Below are positions 45,738-56,472 of a DNA stretch of 64,000 nucleotides, one piece after another. The DNA comes from Isoetes taiwanensis. Taxonomy: Eukaryota > Streptophyta > Lycopodiopsida > Isoetales > Isoetaceae. The stretch lies in assembly GCA_021234155.1 (NCBI GenBank), contig JAJEKV010000032.1, forward strand, positions 3,849,835 to 3,913,834, read 5' to 3'. A program made the position numbers and the translations under genes. The notes under the pieces were generated by a model. That model did no database searches. It saw nothing but the letters and a program-made list of their open reading frames with translations, and was not told the DNA's origin. Each line of letters starts with the position of its first letter. The stretch's first letter is position 1.

Positions 45738-48700
45738 TCACTCTGAAATCTGCTGTCCCATTTCCTGAGGTATGTTATTAACTTCAAAACTCTGCACTTT
45801 ATTCTTTGTTGACACCACGGTATGCAGTACTGAGGTTGCTTTTGCCGGTGTCAGCTTGTTTTGTATGCACAATTCTACTTTCAATTCACTGCAATGTGTA
45901 TGTAATGCCTGCAATGACTCATTATTGGAACCTTCAAAAGATTCCATAATAGGTAAACTAAAGCCGAGTATATCCTCTGCTGCGTCGTTGAAGGAGCGGT
46001 CCCCTAAAAGGTCTTCTGCATTATGGGGAACATCCTGTAGTGCCAAAGCTTCCTCTCCAGTTGGCATAACTGCCCATAAGTGAGGAAAATATCTTTCTAC
46101 TATCATTTTTAATCCCAGTACATGTTTGCATGGAATGGCAGTGTCAAAGCAGTCACATGTTTGATTCTGCAAGCATACATTATACAACTGGTCTGGCAAC
46201 AACTCACCTTTTATTTCAAACTTAAGACTCATTTCGTCAACCACCTTGATCACTGTGGGATCACTTTCATACAAACTCAGCACATATTCCCCTCCAATCA
46301 AGCGCTTTCTCCCACCTTGGTTTCCACTAATTGTGCCTATCAAGAGCACGAATTTATTAGCAACAAATTAATATTCAAATAGTGTTGTGAAGGACTACAG
46401 AATTACATTGATAAATGGTAGTGCGAGCAAGTTACAAAAGTCCCATGCCAAGGGAGAATCTAGCAAAATGTATTTGGTCTATTCAGTACACTTCATGGCA
46501 TATTAAGGTACCTATAACAGGGCAGATTAAATACCTGCAATGCAGCACATGTTTCTAGTCTGTTTTAAGATTTTGAAGTTTCTAACTATCAAATCATCTA
46601 TTTCACTAAATCAACATCAAGATGGAGGAAAGAAATGCCCGACAAAACAGAGAGAGTGAATAGGCTTCATTGAAACACATGTCCTGGGAGTTATAATGCA
46701 GAAATTTGAATATTTCGATAACCAAAAAGGAAGTGGCAAAATCAGGCGTCAATTGGTTCCTTATCATTAAAAAGCACTAATCAAAAAGGATTCTAATTCT
46801 ATCTGACAAGGGCCAAAATCAAGATCCTTTTATAGCAATGAGGATTGCAGGGACAAAACAAGGGAGAGAACACCGAGATGAATGAAATAGAGAGACAAAG
46901 CGACTACTTTTTTTTAACTTACAAGTAGCCAGCTTTTGTTTATAGTGATCGACTAGAGTGCCCTCTTGTTCCACAGTTTTATCTGAGCAACCAATTAAAG
47001 CAGCAACAAGCTCACGCACATTTCGATTACTGCGTCCACGGAGCAACGTGTGCTTTATATACTGCCACAGGTGTTCTGCACTGATAGTGGTGTCATGTCT
47101 CCCATGCTCAAACAGCCGACAGTATTTTGGCCACAACCTGCTCCATATTGAACCCGTGTTCCCCCAGTTATGGTTTACGTACTCAATGGCATTTGGATAT
47201 TCCTTATATTTGTTGCTGAACTCATTGAGCAGCGTTTCGAACCTATTTTCAGTTTCTGCTAACAACATGCTGATCATGAATTGGTAAATCTCTTTCCTAT
47301 GCTCCGGCCGCACCTCAGGTAAAATGTTTTCCATCCAATCTTTCTTCACGCAAAACCAACATAATAAAACATGACAGGCAACTTGTTCTCCTCCAAGGGC
47401 TTTGTCTCTCCAACAAAATGGGTCCTCGTCTACTACTGCTTTAACAGCCTGTAAAGTGACCATAGACTTGTCAATTATTATAGCGGTTGGTCTGACCTGT
47501 CCTAGCCATTTAAAAACCTCCTGAAGTGTAAGCTTCAATGCAATGCATTCATGTGCTGTCCCTACATCCACAGAACACAGCATAAACCAAACTGGTAACT
47601 CAACACCCATTTGGTTTGTGACTATCGCGGCATAAAGAGGAAGCCCAAACTGAATGGCCTTAAATATAGAGTCAATCACCCAAGCATTTGATATGGAAAA
47701 TCTTTTTGCCACATCACGCATCCATGAATTTTGAAGAACCAGCACAAAAGGCCTCTTATCTTCGTCGATATGATTTGGTGCATATTGCTGGTAAAATATT
47801 ACCTGCAATAGCACTATATCCAGTTATATATTTCTCTTCCATTTATCATTTTGACAATTACGCTTAGAAAGGGCACATGATATGACTGACAATCCTATGA
47901 GTTTAAATTGTGTGAAGTATCCTATTAGCTTTAATTGTGTGAAGTATCAAGTGCTTACCTTTCCTTGACTTTTCAGAGCGTGAGCTTCATGGTGTAATGT
48001 TGTCCAATCATCTTCACTTAAAGCTTCTGTAAAATCAGGGTAAACCCATGTAATGTACTTACCGTGTTGTATAATAAAGACAATGGGTATAGAACAGGCC
48101 ACATTTTATTTCACCTCTTGCTCTTAACCTATATGCTAAACGTTCCACATCTTTAGGAACAAGGAAGAAGCGGTGACTGGCTTGTTCTCCTTCTTTTGCA
48201 CGCGAATAAAGAAGTGGAGCTCTTCTAGAAGATGCTCTGGCCACAGCCTGGGTATCTCCAGTATTATCACTAAGGTCCTGCTCACAATGTCTTATCACAG
48301 AGGGGTGCGGAGGAAGACGTAACAAATCTGCTTCTGAACCTGGCTGATGTCCAACATGAAAAGGACATAGAAGTATACTAGCTACTCCTTCTTGTGGAGC
48401 ATTTGCTCCATCTAATTGAATTACTGGGACAATGGTTCTGATGCGAAAAGGACAACCAATGCGGCAAGATTTACGATCCCTGACCTTACTATCTTCCCCT
48501 GTACCATGATTCCGTCTAGATTTTCCTCTATGGCAAACATAATCTTTGACTTCACATACCATAGGCCGATTCATTGTTGACACCCTTTCAGTCCTTAACA
48601 AAACCTTGTACTTTACAGCAATTTCCTCCATCGTTCGGCTCAACTCAGACGCTCTAACAGTCATCTTTTCTGAGAAATTAAATTCCTGCCTGCGTCTTCT

Positions 48701-49654
48701 CTTCAAAGATCTGGAACTTTCATCATGATTTGTCTTTACCAAGCCAGAACGAGGATAGAAACAGCCTGAACAAGCACTAACTCTATCCCTTATGTATGAA
48801 TCTGGGATCCCATGCCTTCTAGTATTTGTGCACCACTGTTCCTTGATCCTTTTAATGGTAGGCTGCCATCCAAGATGATTATTATTTTCATCAATGTGGA
48901 ATGCACAAAAAATGTCATTCCATTGCTCCCTGTAGGGAATCCTTGCCGATCTTGGACCCTTGTGAAACAAATACTCACTTCCATCCTCACCAATTCTAGC
49001 CAAAAGTCTGTCCTGCATTTCCCTCCATCGATACTCAACGGCAATTTTCTCGTCCTGAACACAACTTTTATTCTTATGACGACCGGCAATATCAGAGTCA
49101 GCATTTTTAATTTCCTCAAAACTAGGGTTCCTACCCCTTGTTAGACAATCCACCATAAGATGATGAGATGCCCGGCAAAAGGAGTAAAACTTGCTGGATC
49201 TGTAAGATTCTAAGTTAATACTATCTCCTGCTCCTGCTCTTGGTTCTGCGGGTAAATTTTGGGAATCTAATACGGCCAAATGATCTTGATTTGGAAAAAG
49301 CTGTGAACATTGATCATCCGGATATTGGATAGAATGTTGTATGGATGGAAGGTCACGCAAAGTATGGTGGGGAATGGACTCACAGTTATGGAAGTTGCTT
49401 GGTATGTCTTGTTGTTGTTGTTCTTCAACATCGTCTTGCTCGTGCGCTTGGAGATGAGAATATGCATCTTCGTCCTCAGTATCGGTATCCTCCATAGCTG
49501 TGGCTACTCCGGCGATGGATGTCTTGAATATGGGATGGGATATGCTATTGTCCATGCTAGAAGGAAAACGGAATATTCGATCAGGAGGACTTTTGTGCTC
49601 CGGCTTAGCATATTCCTGGCATATGCCATGAGTGAAGAGGGAAGTTAATTTCAA
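45738..49654 (-). CDS. Mutator-like (MULE) transposase gene, one frameshift
   Basis: Minus-strand gene with exons 49654-47959, 47802-46923 and 46336-45738, all with GT-AG introns and matching phases. The total is about 1057 codons once one extra base, somewhere at 48059-48100, is allowed for. N-terminal: an acidic Gln-rich stretch. Then a FAR1/WRKY-GCM1-like zinc-binding domain: C at YVCHRGKSRR, C at GCPFRI, and HVGHQPGSEADLLRLPPHP. Next comes YITWVYPDF...VIFYQQYAPN. The MULE DDE core has WVIDSIFKAIQFGLPL, then AIIIDKSMVTLQAV and CHVLLCWFCVKKDW. The C-terminus has a SWIM finger CDCFDTAIPCKH. Such proteins move Mutator-like elements by cut and paste; some were domesticated as transcription factors (FHY3/FAR1, MUSTANG). 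The frameshift is either a real lesion or a sequence error. No terminal inverted repeats were found. An alternative start is the Met at about 49494. Confidence 0.83.
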
Positions 49655-49659
49655 GTGAG

Positions 49660-51630
49660 GTGTGGCCTACCTATCGGTCTTCCACATTAATGGTAGATTC
49701 ACATGGTAGATTTCTGGCTTTTTTTTCCAGCGGTTTTTTTATCCGCACTGCCACGTTAGCTGCCACGTTAGCTGCTCGACAGATTCACATGGAGAGCAAT
49801 AGTACGCACCGAATAGTAGGCGGTACCACAGGTGAAAGCGCTAGGAAATGCCCACACAGCCAGCCCCCGCGTGGAAGGTCAAGTGTGTGGGCTGCGTTTT
49901 TTGCTGTGAGAAAACAGCGACAGGGCAGCACTCTCCCACACTGTATTTTTGGGAGAGCATATGAATCCCCCATAAGTGTCCTGCCACATGTACATGTGAA
50001 CGGGACTGTTTCATGTTGATATGAACCCTGTTGAAATAGCGGGGTCATATGAACGAAGAAACAACATCCTTGTAGTTGAAAGTTTTCTATTTTTGAACAA
50101 AGAGAGAGAGGCAGTACATTTTAAGATTCTAATGGATTGATGTTGATAGCAATCTATCCAACTGAGGCCTGAGCCTGTGGAAGAGATTGCCGTATACGGG
50201 ATGGAAACAATGCCAACGCTACATGTTACTGGATCCTAAGAGAGATATGCTTGCTTTGTCTTTTTTTGTTGGACGATAAAGGTTGTGCTACGTAAAGACA
50301 ACTTACCTTTAGTTCTAGCTCGACATCCAATGGCATGGCGCCACCAATGATCAACTTTATAACGTTGCCCGCCCTTAAATAGGCCTCCAACCCTTCCAAA
50401 GTAAGGGAAGATTTAATTTTTAGAGCTATTATTTATAAGAGTACAAAAAAGATTTGCCCTTCACCATGAAAGGAAAAAAACGAGGACCCTTGAAAATAAG
50501 GGCAACAATTTGAAAAACCTTTAACATTTTGTTAAGGACCTCTTTCAATTCAAATCGATTCAGTTCTTATGATGTTTGTTATATTTATTTAGTTCTTATA
50601 ATGTTTATTATATTTATTTAACCTGCAATATATTATTATCCTACTTTTGAATTAGATCAATCAAATTTGATTAGTATCCTCAACTCGATGGTCGACTAGA
50701 ATGAATGCAATTGTTTTTTGTTTGGCGGGGTAATGGGAATGGATAGCAAAAGTTCAAGACCAAGTACATCAAAGCAAGCTTTTATGCCGATTCTCCACTC
50801 AGGTTTTAGTAGTTCTAACTAAGAACATCAATTCAGCCTTAATTATATCATACTACTACCCTTTTTTAAGTATGTTATGTATGTGCTTGCGTCTAAATAG
50901 AATAAAAAGAGAACTTTCTACTATTGAATTGAATACCATGAAAGACGAGGATGGACACAAGTTGAACTTTAAGGGCTTGAACATGTTGATGTTTATGTCA
51001 CTCGAACGATAGATAGAAAAATTGATAAATAGTATTTGAACATCCACGGGAGGGATGAAAGGCTTACATTGAGTGTCCATTTATACAAATGGATCAAAGA
51101 CCTTTCATGATTTGCCTAATACTTTCAGAGCTTATACTTCAGTTGAGCATGCTTCAAATTGGATAAGAATATACTTCAAAACTACATCCTCTTTCTAAAA
51201 CTAGTAAGCTATGTTGTTTATACTTCCTTAATTTGTAAATTATAAAAATGGGCAATTTGGATTGTGTCTTGGATAAAAGGACATTGTAAAATTTTCCATG
51301 CACAAATAAGGGCAAATTCTAATTTACCCTTAAAACAAATATAGACCCTACCCTTATAAGTTGATTATTGCTACATTTCTCTATTTCTTTTTTCTTTTTT
51401 TTTCTTTTTTTTTTTGAAGGCAAGGTGAAGCTTAGTATTCATATCTCAAAAATACATCAGATAGTACACCACCGAGGTATACTTAATGCAGATAGTATAG
51501 ATCAGCACCATACTTCTTATATAATGAAGTATGTAAAAAATTCAGGGAAACTAAAGCCCTGTATAGTTAATATTATCAAAATGCATCATAAACTAATATT
51601 AACAGTTTTGGATAAAGTAGTGGTATCCAT
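49660..51630. other. No supported gene; transposase upstream region
   Basis: Contains the promoter side of the transposase gene. CACGTTAGCTGC occurs twice in tandem at about 49752-49775. Frames at 49660-50019 and its opposite strand show no domain. From 50.1 kb on the sequence is AT-rich. At about 51390-51415 a T-run followed by GAAGGCAAGGTGAAGCTTAG resembles the poly(T)-GAAGG start of the minus-strand LINE at 39.27 kb, so a short LINE tail may lie here. Confidence 0.4.
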
Positions 51631-51633
51631 AAT

Positions 51634-51960
51634 TTACTGAGCATCAACCAGATCTTGCATTGTGAGATCTGCCACACATCTTCTTCCAAGAATGTTCAGC
51701 AGCTCATCAAGTTTGTATGCTGAGTAATTGGTAAAGTCCAGCAAAACTAGTACATGTGCCTCACGTTTTTGTTCCCACTTATGGTATAGATTCAGAAAAT
51801 ACTGTCTCAAATTGTTATGTCTCCACGCCTCTGGCCTCTTGAGTACCTTTCTGATGGCAGATGCATGGACCATTTCCTGTTTCAGCTGAATGATCACGTC
51901 TTCTTGCTCACTCCTAGAAAGAGTGGAGAACTCATCATCTGAGTCATCTGCCACCCCCAT
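51634..51960 (-). CDS. Small conserved protein of unknown function
   Basis: Intact 108-codon frame that I cannot assign to a family. It has an acidic start (MGVADDSDDEFSTLSRSEQE), a central helical, charged part (VIIQLKQEMVHASAIRKVL, RHNNLRQYFLNLYHKWEQK), and a C-terminal KREAHVLVLLDFTNYSAYKL followed by DELLNILG. The last part is shared with the broken copy at 39.1-40.9 kb, which argues that it is a real coding family and not a chance frame. A TTTTGCATAG acceptor-like site lies about 50 bp before the ATG, so this may be the last exon of a longer gene; an upstream frame (52166-51894) overlaps it. The function is unknown. Confidence 0.55.
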   Translation of the reverse strand: MGVADDSDDEFSTLSRSEQEDVIIQLKQEMVHASAIRKVLKRPEAWRHNNLRQYFLNLYHKWEQKREAHVLVLLDFTNYSAYKLDELLNILGRRCVADLTMQDLVDAQ

Positions 51961-53924
51961 CTGTCTTTCTGCTGCCCCAATTCAGCCTCCTGACTGCACC
52001 TATGCAAAACAACATCATTTACAGTTAGATTTAGCACAAAGAAATCATGTGTTCCTTGGAATTTGCCAATGGCATGCCATTCTTTGTCATAACCCTGTCC
52101 TCTTGCTGCTTTGTGTGCAATGGCTGAGTCTATTAGTGTGCTTAAAAAGACTTGCTTCAACCACATTTCTCTATTTCAATCCAAGAAAGTGCCACAAAAT
52201 TTTTGAAAGCAATACAATCCGGCGTTCGAGCACTTTACTCCAAGTTCCAAGATTTACTAAGTGACTTACCTAGCATTCCTAAAGCTCCAGAACAGAATGT
52301 AAGTTGTCTTTACATAATAAAAATGTATGTTTGCCAAACATTTCAATGCGTCGGCATGCCTTCCAGACCAAAATGTCTGGTAATCTTTTGAATGTGGTGT
52401 TTGTGTAGTTGCTTAGAGCCCCTTTCTTTTTTTCATAGAAGATCGTGACACTAGAGTACAAATCAGCTGGCTATGATATCTCCTTTCATTGAATGGCTCT
52501 ACTTTGTGGATCTTTTGAATGTGGTTTTTGTGGATTTGTTTAGCGTTGTTTCTTTTTCTGTTGTAGAATATCATGACATTAGTGCACAAATCAGCTAGCT
52601 ACGATATCTAATGGGTGCCTGCTAGCTCGGTTTTGAGGTGTTGGCTCTTTGCAATCATGATTGCTAAGCCCTTTCAAAACCACATGGTATTCAAAATTTG
52701 AGCTCTAACCTTTATGCTTGCATTTCTTTTATACAAATTAGAGCTGAAATTGAAGTTGAAATTTACAATCTCTTAGACAACTTGAGGTTCAGGAGAAGAA
52801 AGTGCCATAATAAAAATACTTATCATGAATAAGCAAATTTTTCTTGCAAAGAGCTAATAATCTCCATGATGATAGCAAATGAAAAAACATATAGATGTTC
52901 ACACAATGTATCCTTGCATCTGAGGTTGCTCTCTGATAGATGTATAAGTTGTATAGTTGATCAACAAATGATCCTCATTCTTTGAAACACATATAAGGCT
53001 GTCTCTACACGTAGCGCATGCCTGGTAGAGCATCTCCCCACTGGAATACCTTGACGTGACCCAAGCCTGCAAACTCCAATAAAATGGCATATATGGGAAA
53101 ACTACATAAGCAAGGATCAAAGAAAAACGTCTAAAAAGAAAAAAAGGTAATTTAATATCAAAGGACTTTAGTTATTGAGTGCAACTTCATAGCGACTAAC
53201 TTATGTCAGACCTAGGGAGACTCCTAGCCAGGGATTTGGTCGGTTGAGCTCAGGGCTTTGTCCTAAAGGATAGGAATTCTTATTGACAATGTGGCAAGCC
53301 AAGTTAAGTAACACAGGCTACATATCCACTTTCTTTCACTCCTCTTTAAGCTCTTTGCAGGTAGAAGGAATCATGAGTTGGTAGGCAAGGTCTTGGGCTT
53401 GAAATCTACAACGCTCTATTGCGGAGCCCATATTGCAGTCTGAATTATCCTAGGGACTGTCGGATTCCCTCACGAGGCTCCCTTCTAGCTGGATGTAACA
53501 TGCAGCACTAGATTCCCTCGGAACAGGTAGTAGTCCACCACGCCCTCGGAAACAACCCCTCAAGGGTTACCCATTTTTCCCTATAAAACTTAGAATCGAC
53601 GGGGTTACAGGCTAGTTCCCTTTTGATGACGTCTTAACAAGTTGAAGCCAATGAAGACTCGGGGTACCAAACCATTTGAGCCTAGGCTCGTCAAAAATAA
53701 TAGTAACACCTAGTACTTGCTTAATCCCTTCTTTTACATCCAATAAAGGAAGCTCATAGGTAAGTCTGGGGTCTTTCTACCCTATATTTATAATTTCTTA
53801 AATTGTAGAAACATTTACCCTATTTAAAAAGACATGTAGAATTATAATGTAGATTTCAAATATTGTTACAACTTAGGAAAAAAAAACTCAAAAAGAGAAA
53901 AGGAAACATGTACTCTAGCCCATT

Positions 53925-53990
53925 GTATGGGTCCCATGACCTATTAGTCTCCGTGGATGTTAAAAAATCTATTCTATTCTATTCTATTCT
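53925..53990 (+). mobile_element. LINE-type 3' tail with (ATTCT)n
   Basis: CCCATGACCTATTAGTCTCC, then GTGGATGTTAAAAAATCT and four ATTCT units, matches the 3' ends of the LINEs at 3.27 kb and 10.52 kb. No LINE protein is visible upstream (53.2-53.9 kb). It may be a strongly truncated LINE, or a SINE that borrows the LINE tail. Confidence 0.7.
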
Positions 53991-54399
53991 CAGTTATATA
54001 AAAAATCCTACCTCTGTCATTGTTCCTGATCTTTTTTAGGCTAGCGGTGAGCAGAAAATAATAGGGCTACTTTTGAGCAAAGGCACTCGGGGTTTCCGGT
54101 GTTAGCATAGACCATTCTGGCGATGGCAACTATAAGTCCAATCTCCTAGGGCAACAGCTTCGTCTAATGATGGCACTTGATCCTAGGGGCTCCGGTGAAG
54201 ATGAAAGAGATATGAAGAAGGGGTGTTGAAAAAGTAGTTGGACAAGTCTTGACATTCCCCCCACCCCAGGAAGAAAAAAAACAAAAAACAAATTATAGTT
54301 TCCTCTTTATGTTGCTCATCATTAATATCTCCCATCATTACCTCTCATTCTTTACTTAATTAAAGTGGGCTTAAAGAAATAGCCCTTTTTTTTTGGGTT

Positions 54400-54432
54400 G
54401 GAAGGGGGGGGGGGGAGGGGGGGGTGGGGAGG
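54400..54432 (+). repeat. G-run, potential G-quadruplex
   Basis: Nearly uninterrupted G for about 30 bp with single A and T breaks (GGGGAGGGG, GGGGTGGGGAGG). Four or more G-tracts of at least four lie within short loops, meeting the usual G-quadruplex pattern. Whether it forms in vivo is unknown. Confidence 0.7.
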
Positions 54433-54574
54433 CATTGCCACCATAGAAGCTAGTACAAGGTCCATGTAACACGCAAGGTTTTATTAAACTCTTCTTGCCT
54501 TAAGAATGTATAACGACATACTCGGCGTCGTTTATTCGACTGGAGAAATAATTACTTTAAAAAAAAAAGAGGGA

Positions 54575-54998
54575 AATTTATAAGAATACCCCTATATTTA
54601 TGCAAAAATATGGAAATACCCATGTTTTTGGGGCATTGTTTATGGAAATAACTGTAACTTTATTATGATGATCCAAATAAGTTCTCAGATAGATTATAGA
54701 TGAGGATGATATCTTCCCACAAAGCTGAAATCACTTAGATCGTAGTCTGGAATAACAACTTATGTTACTTTTCATACACAAACAATTGTATGGATTTATG
54801 AGACGATAACTTAAAATCCCAGATTCCAATTCAAATGATTTTAGCTTTGATTGGGAAGATATCATTCTTATATATAATCTACATGAAGTATACATTTAAT
54901 TTGAATTATCTTAAAAAGGTTACGGTCATTTCCATAAACAATCTAAAACATGGGCATTTTTATAATTTTGCATAAACATATGGGTACTTTTATAAATT
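54575..54998. mobile_element. 424-bp foldback (MITE-like) element
   Basis: Almost the whole element is one imperfect palindrome with arms of roughly 180 bp. The left arm AATTTATAAGAATACCCCTA through TTGTTTATGGAAAT matches the reverse complement of the right arm, as does the CCCA-CAAAGCT-AAATCA block deeper inside. The loop lies around 54750-54800. Outside the arms are AAAAAAAAAGAGGG (54560-54573) and AAAAAAAAAGGGGG (55003-55016), a possible target-site duplication. It has no coding capacity. Its transcripts would form long hairpins. Confidence 0.85.
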
Positions 54999-55009
54999 AC
55001 GCAAAAAAA

Positions 55010-55960
55010 AAGGGGGCTCTTTTGTGGCTCCGAAAGACTCATATATTTTTTGTTACGTATCATGGTAGAAAACAAAACAATTAGGCATCTATTAAGTTTT
55101 GCCTAGCTTGATTTATAGGGAGTCTAAAAGAAGGGAACTCCTTCTCTAGGGCTTCCTGTTTCTCCTAGGTTGCTTCATCTTCTTATGCAAGTTTCCATTT
55201 AACCAGATGCTCTTTATAGCTCGCCCTCCTTGTTGCAATCTCTCATGTTCCTATTATCCTCTATTGCTCTAGAGGAAGCTCCCCATCCTTGACCTCAAGG
55301 AGGTGGTCATCCTGCAAAAGAATTGCTCCATCGGGCATATAATGTTTTAAGGGGAAGAAAATTTATAGACTTTTAAATGCAATGAAAGGTCGATTCACAA
55401 GCCAGATTTCCAATCTTTCTAATAATTCCGAAAGATCCTGCCCAACAAGGTGCTAACTTCTTTGTAGCCCTATCTTGGATTTCCCTTTCTTGATGGCTAT
55501 CTTAAGACATACTAATGCACCCTTCCCAAAGTTATTCTTGTGCTTATGTATCGCATCGATCCGAGACATCGGATCGCCATTCTAGAATGGGACGAGCATG
55601 CATGTCTTGCATGCATGCGGGCGGCCCATGCCCGTTTGGGTTGGGAGTTCGCTATTTCAGGCGCGTTTCTGCATCCACGTCTCATCGGCGCTTCCTCTTC
55701 TCTCAGCAGTACCTTATTCTCTTTGAACCCTCCCTCCCCCCCTTCTTTGTTTATTGTATTGTGCACAATTTTCTGTTTATCATGTTTTTCCACCCGCTGG
55801 GTGATGCTTTTTTCCACCCGCTGGGTGATGCTATTCTCTGGTATGTTTGTGTTGTCTCGTTTGTTATGTTGGTGATGTGCAGGTACAGGTTGGCGAGCGG
55901 CATCTGTTTCGACTTCTCCATGCGGGGGTTTTTTGGGAGCGATTTCTATGCCTTACGTTT
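55010..55960. other. No firm gene; 187-codon open frame
   Basis: The plus frame 55515-56078 is open for 187 codons but shows no recognisable domain. It includes a 24-bp tandem duplication (55785-55831) giving FHPLGDAFFHPLGDA, and it runs into a LINE-type 3' end. I regard it as chance or relic. 55.0-55.5 kb has no feature. Confidence 0.4.
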
Positions 55961-56055
55961 GTCTAAGCCCCTTGCCGAAGGCTTATCACTAGGGTTTTTC
56001 CTCGAAAACCCGAAAGGGCGGGGTTTTTTAATCCCGGTGATAAGCTTTCGGCAGG
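55955..56055 (+). repeat. LINE-like 3' end hairpin
   Basis: TTGCCGAAGGCTTATCAC (about 55968-55985) pairs with GTGATAAGCTTTCGGCA (about 56037-56053). Between them lie TTTTTCCTCGAAAACCC and GGGCGGGGTTTTTTAATCCC, which also match the 3' untranslated region of the LINE at 10.45 kb. The sequence is probably an old LINE or SINE 3' end. The outer stem is not seen in the other copies. Confidence 0.65.
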
Positions 56056-56359
56056 TACATCAGCCACTCATCTATTAGCATTGTATTTTTTGGGGTCCAA
56101 GTGATATAATTGGATTTCCCTTTATTTTTCGTGGGTAGTTCGCATGTGTGCGGCTACCCACTGTCCACCATTGTAGAAAATCTGCTGAGATGAATGAGAA
56201 GCCTATCTATCTATCGGGCGGTTTGTTGGTTTCTTGCGAGTCCCATTCTAGAATTTATGCTTTTTCTCTCATTTGGGCTTTTAGAGTGCATTCCTTTGCC
56301 CATCTTGTTTTCTTAGTTCTTTCCCCTTTGCTCTCATCCTCTACATTGCATGCATTCGG

Positions 56360-56472
56360 CCTTACGTCAACCCCATGTGAATATGGACCCAAACCAAAGG
56401 GGGTTTCAAGGGGAATTTAATTTTAAAAGTGTTGGATGTAATGGTTTATATTAATTTAAAAAAAAAAAAAAG
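56360..56472 (+). repeat. Dispersed repeat copy 2 with A-tail
   Basis: ACCAAAGGGGGTTTCAAGGG and AAAGTGTTGGATGTAATGG match 31993-32085. This copy ends in an A-run at about 56458-56472, so it is probably the 3' end of a retroposon. Its 5' limit is not clear. Confidence 0.75.

Larger units (their letters stand above)
51990..54555. other. No supported gene; repeats
   Basis: A tandem pair with a period of about 127 bp lies at 52384-52612. It shares TCTTTTGAATGTGGT at the start and ACAAATCAGCT near the end. A LINE-type 3' tail is at 53925-53990 (listed separately). A G-run lies at 54400-54432. Other frames are short. No RNA gene was found. Confidence 0.45.

Noticed and set aside
55515-56078. 187-codon plus-strand frame as a gene
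   Set aside because: No recognisable domain; it contains a simple 24-bp duplication and runs through a LINE-type 3' end.
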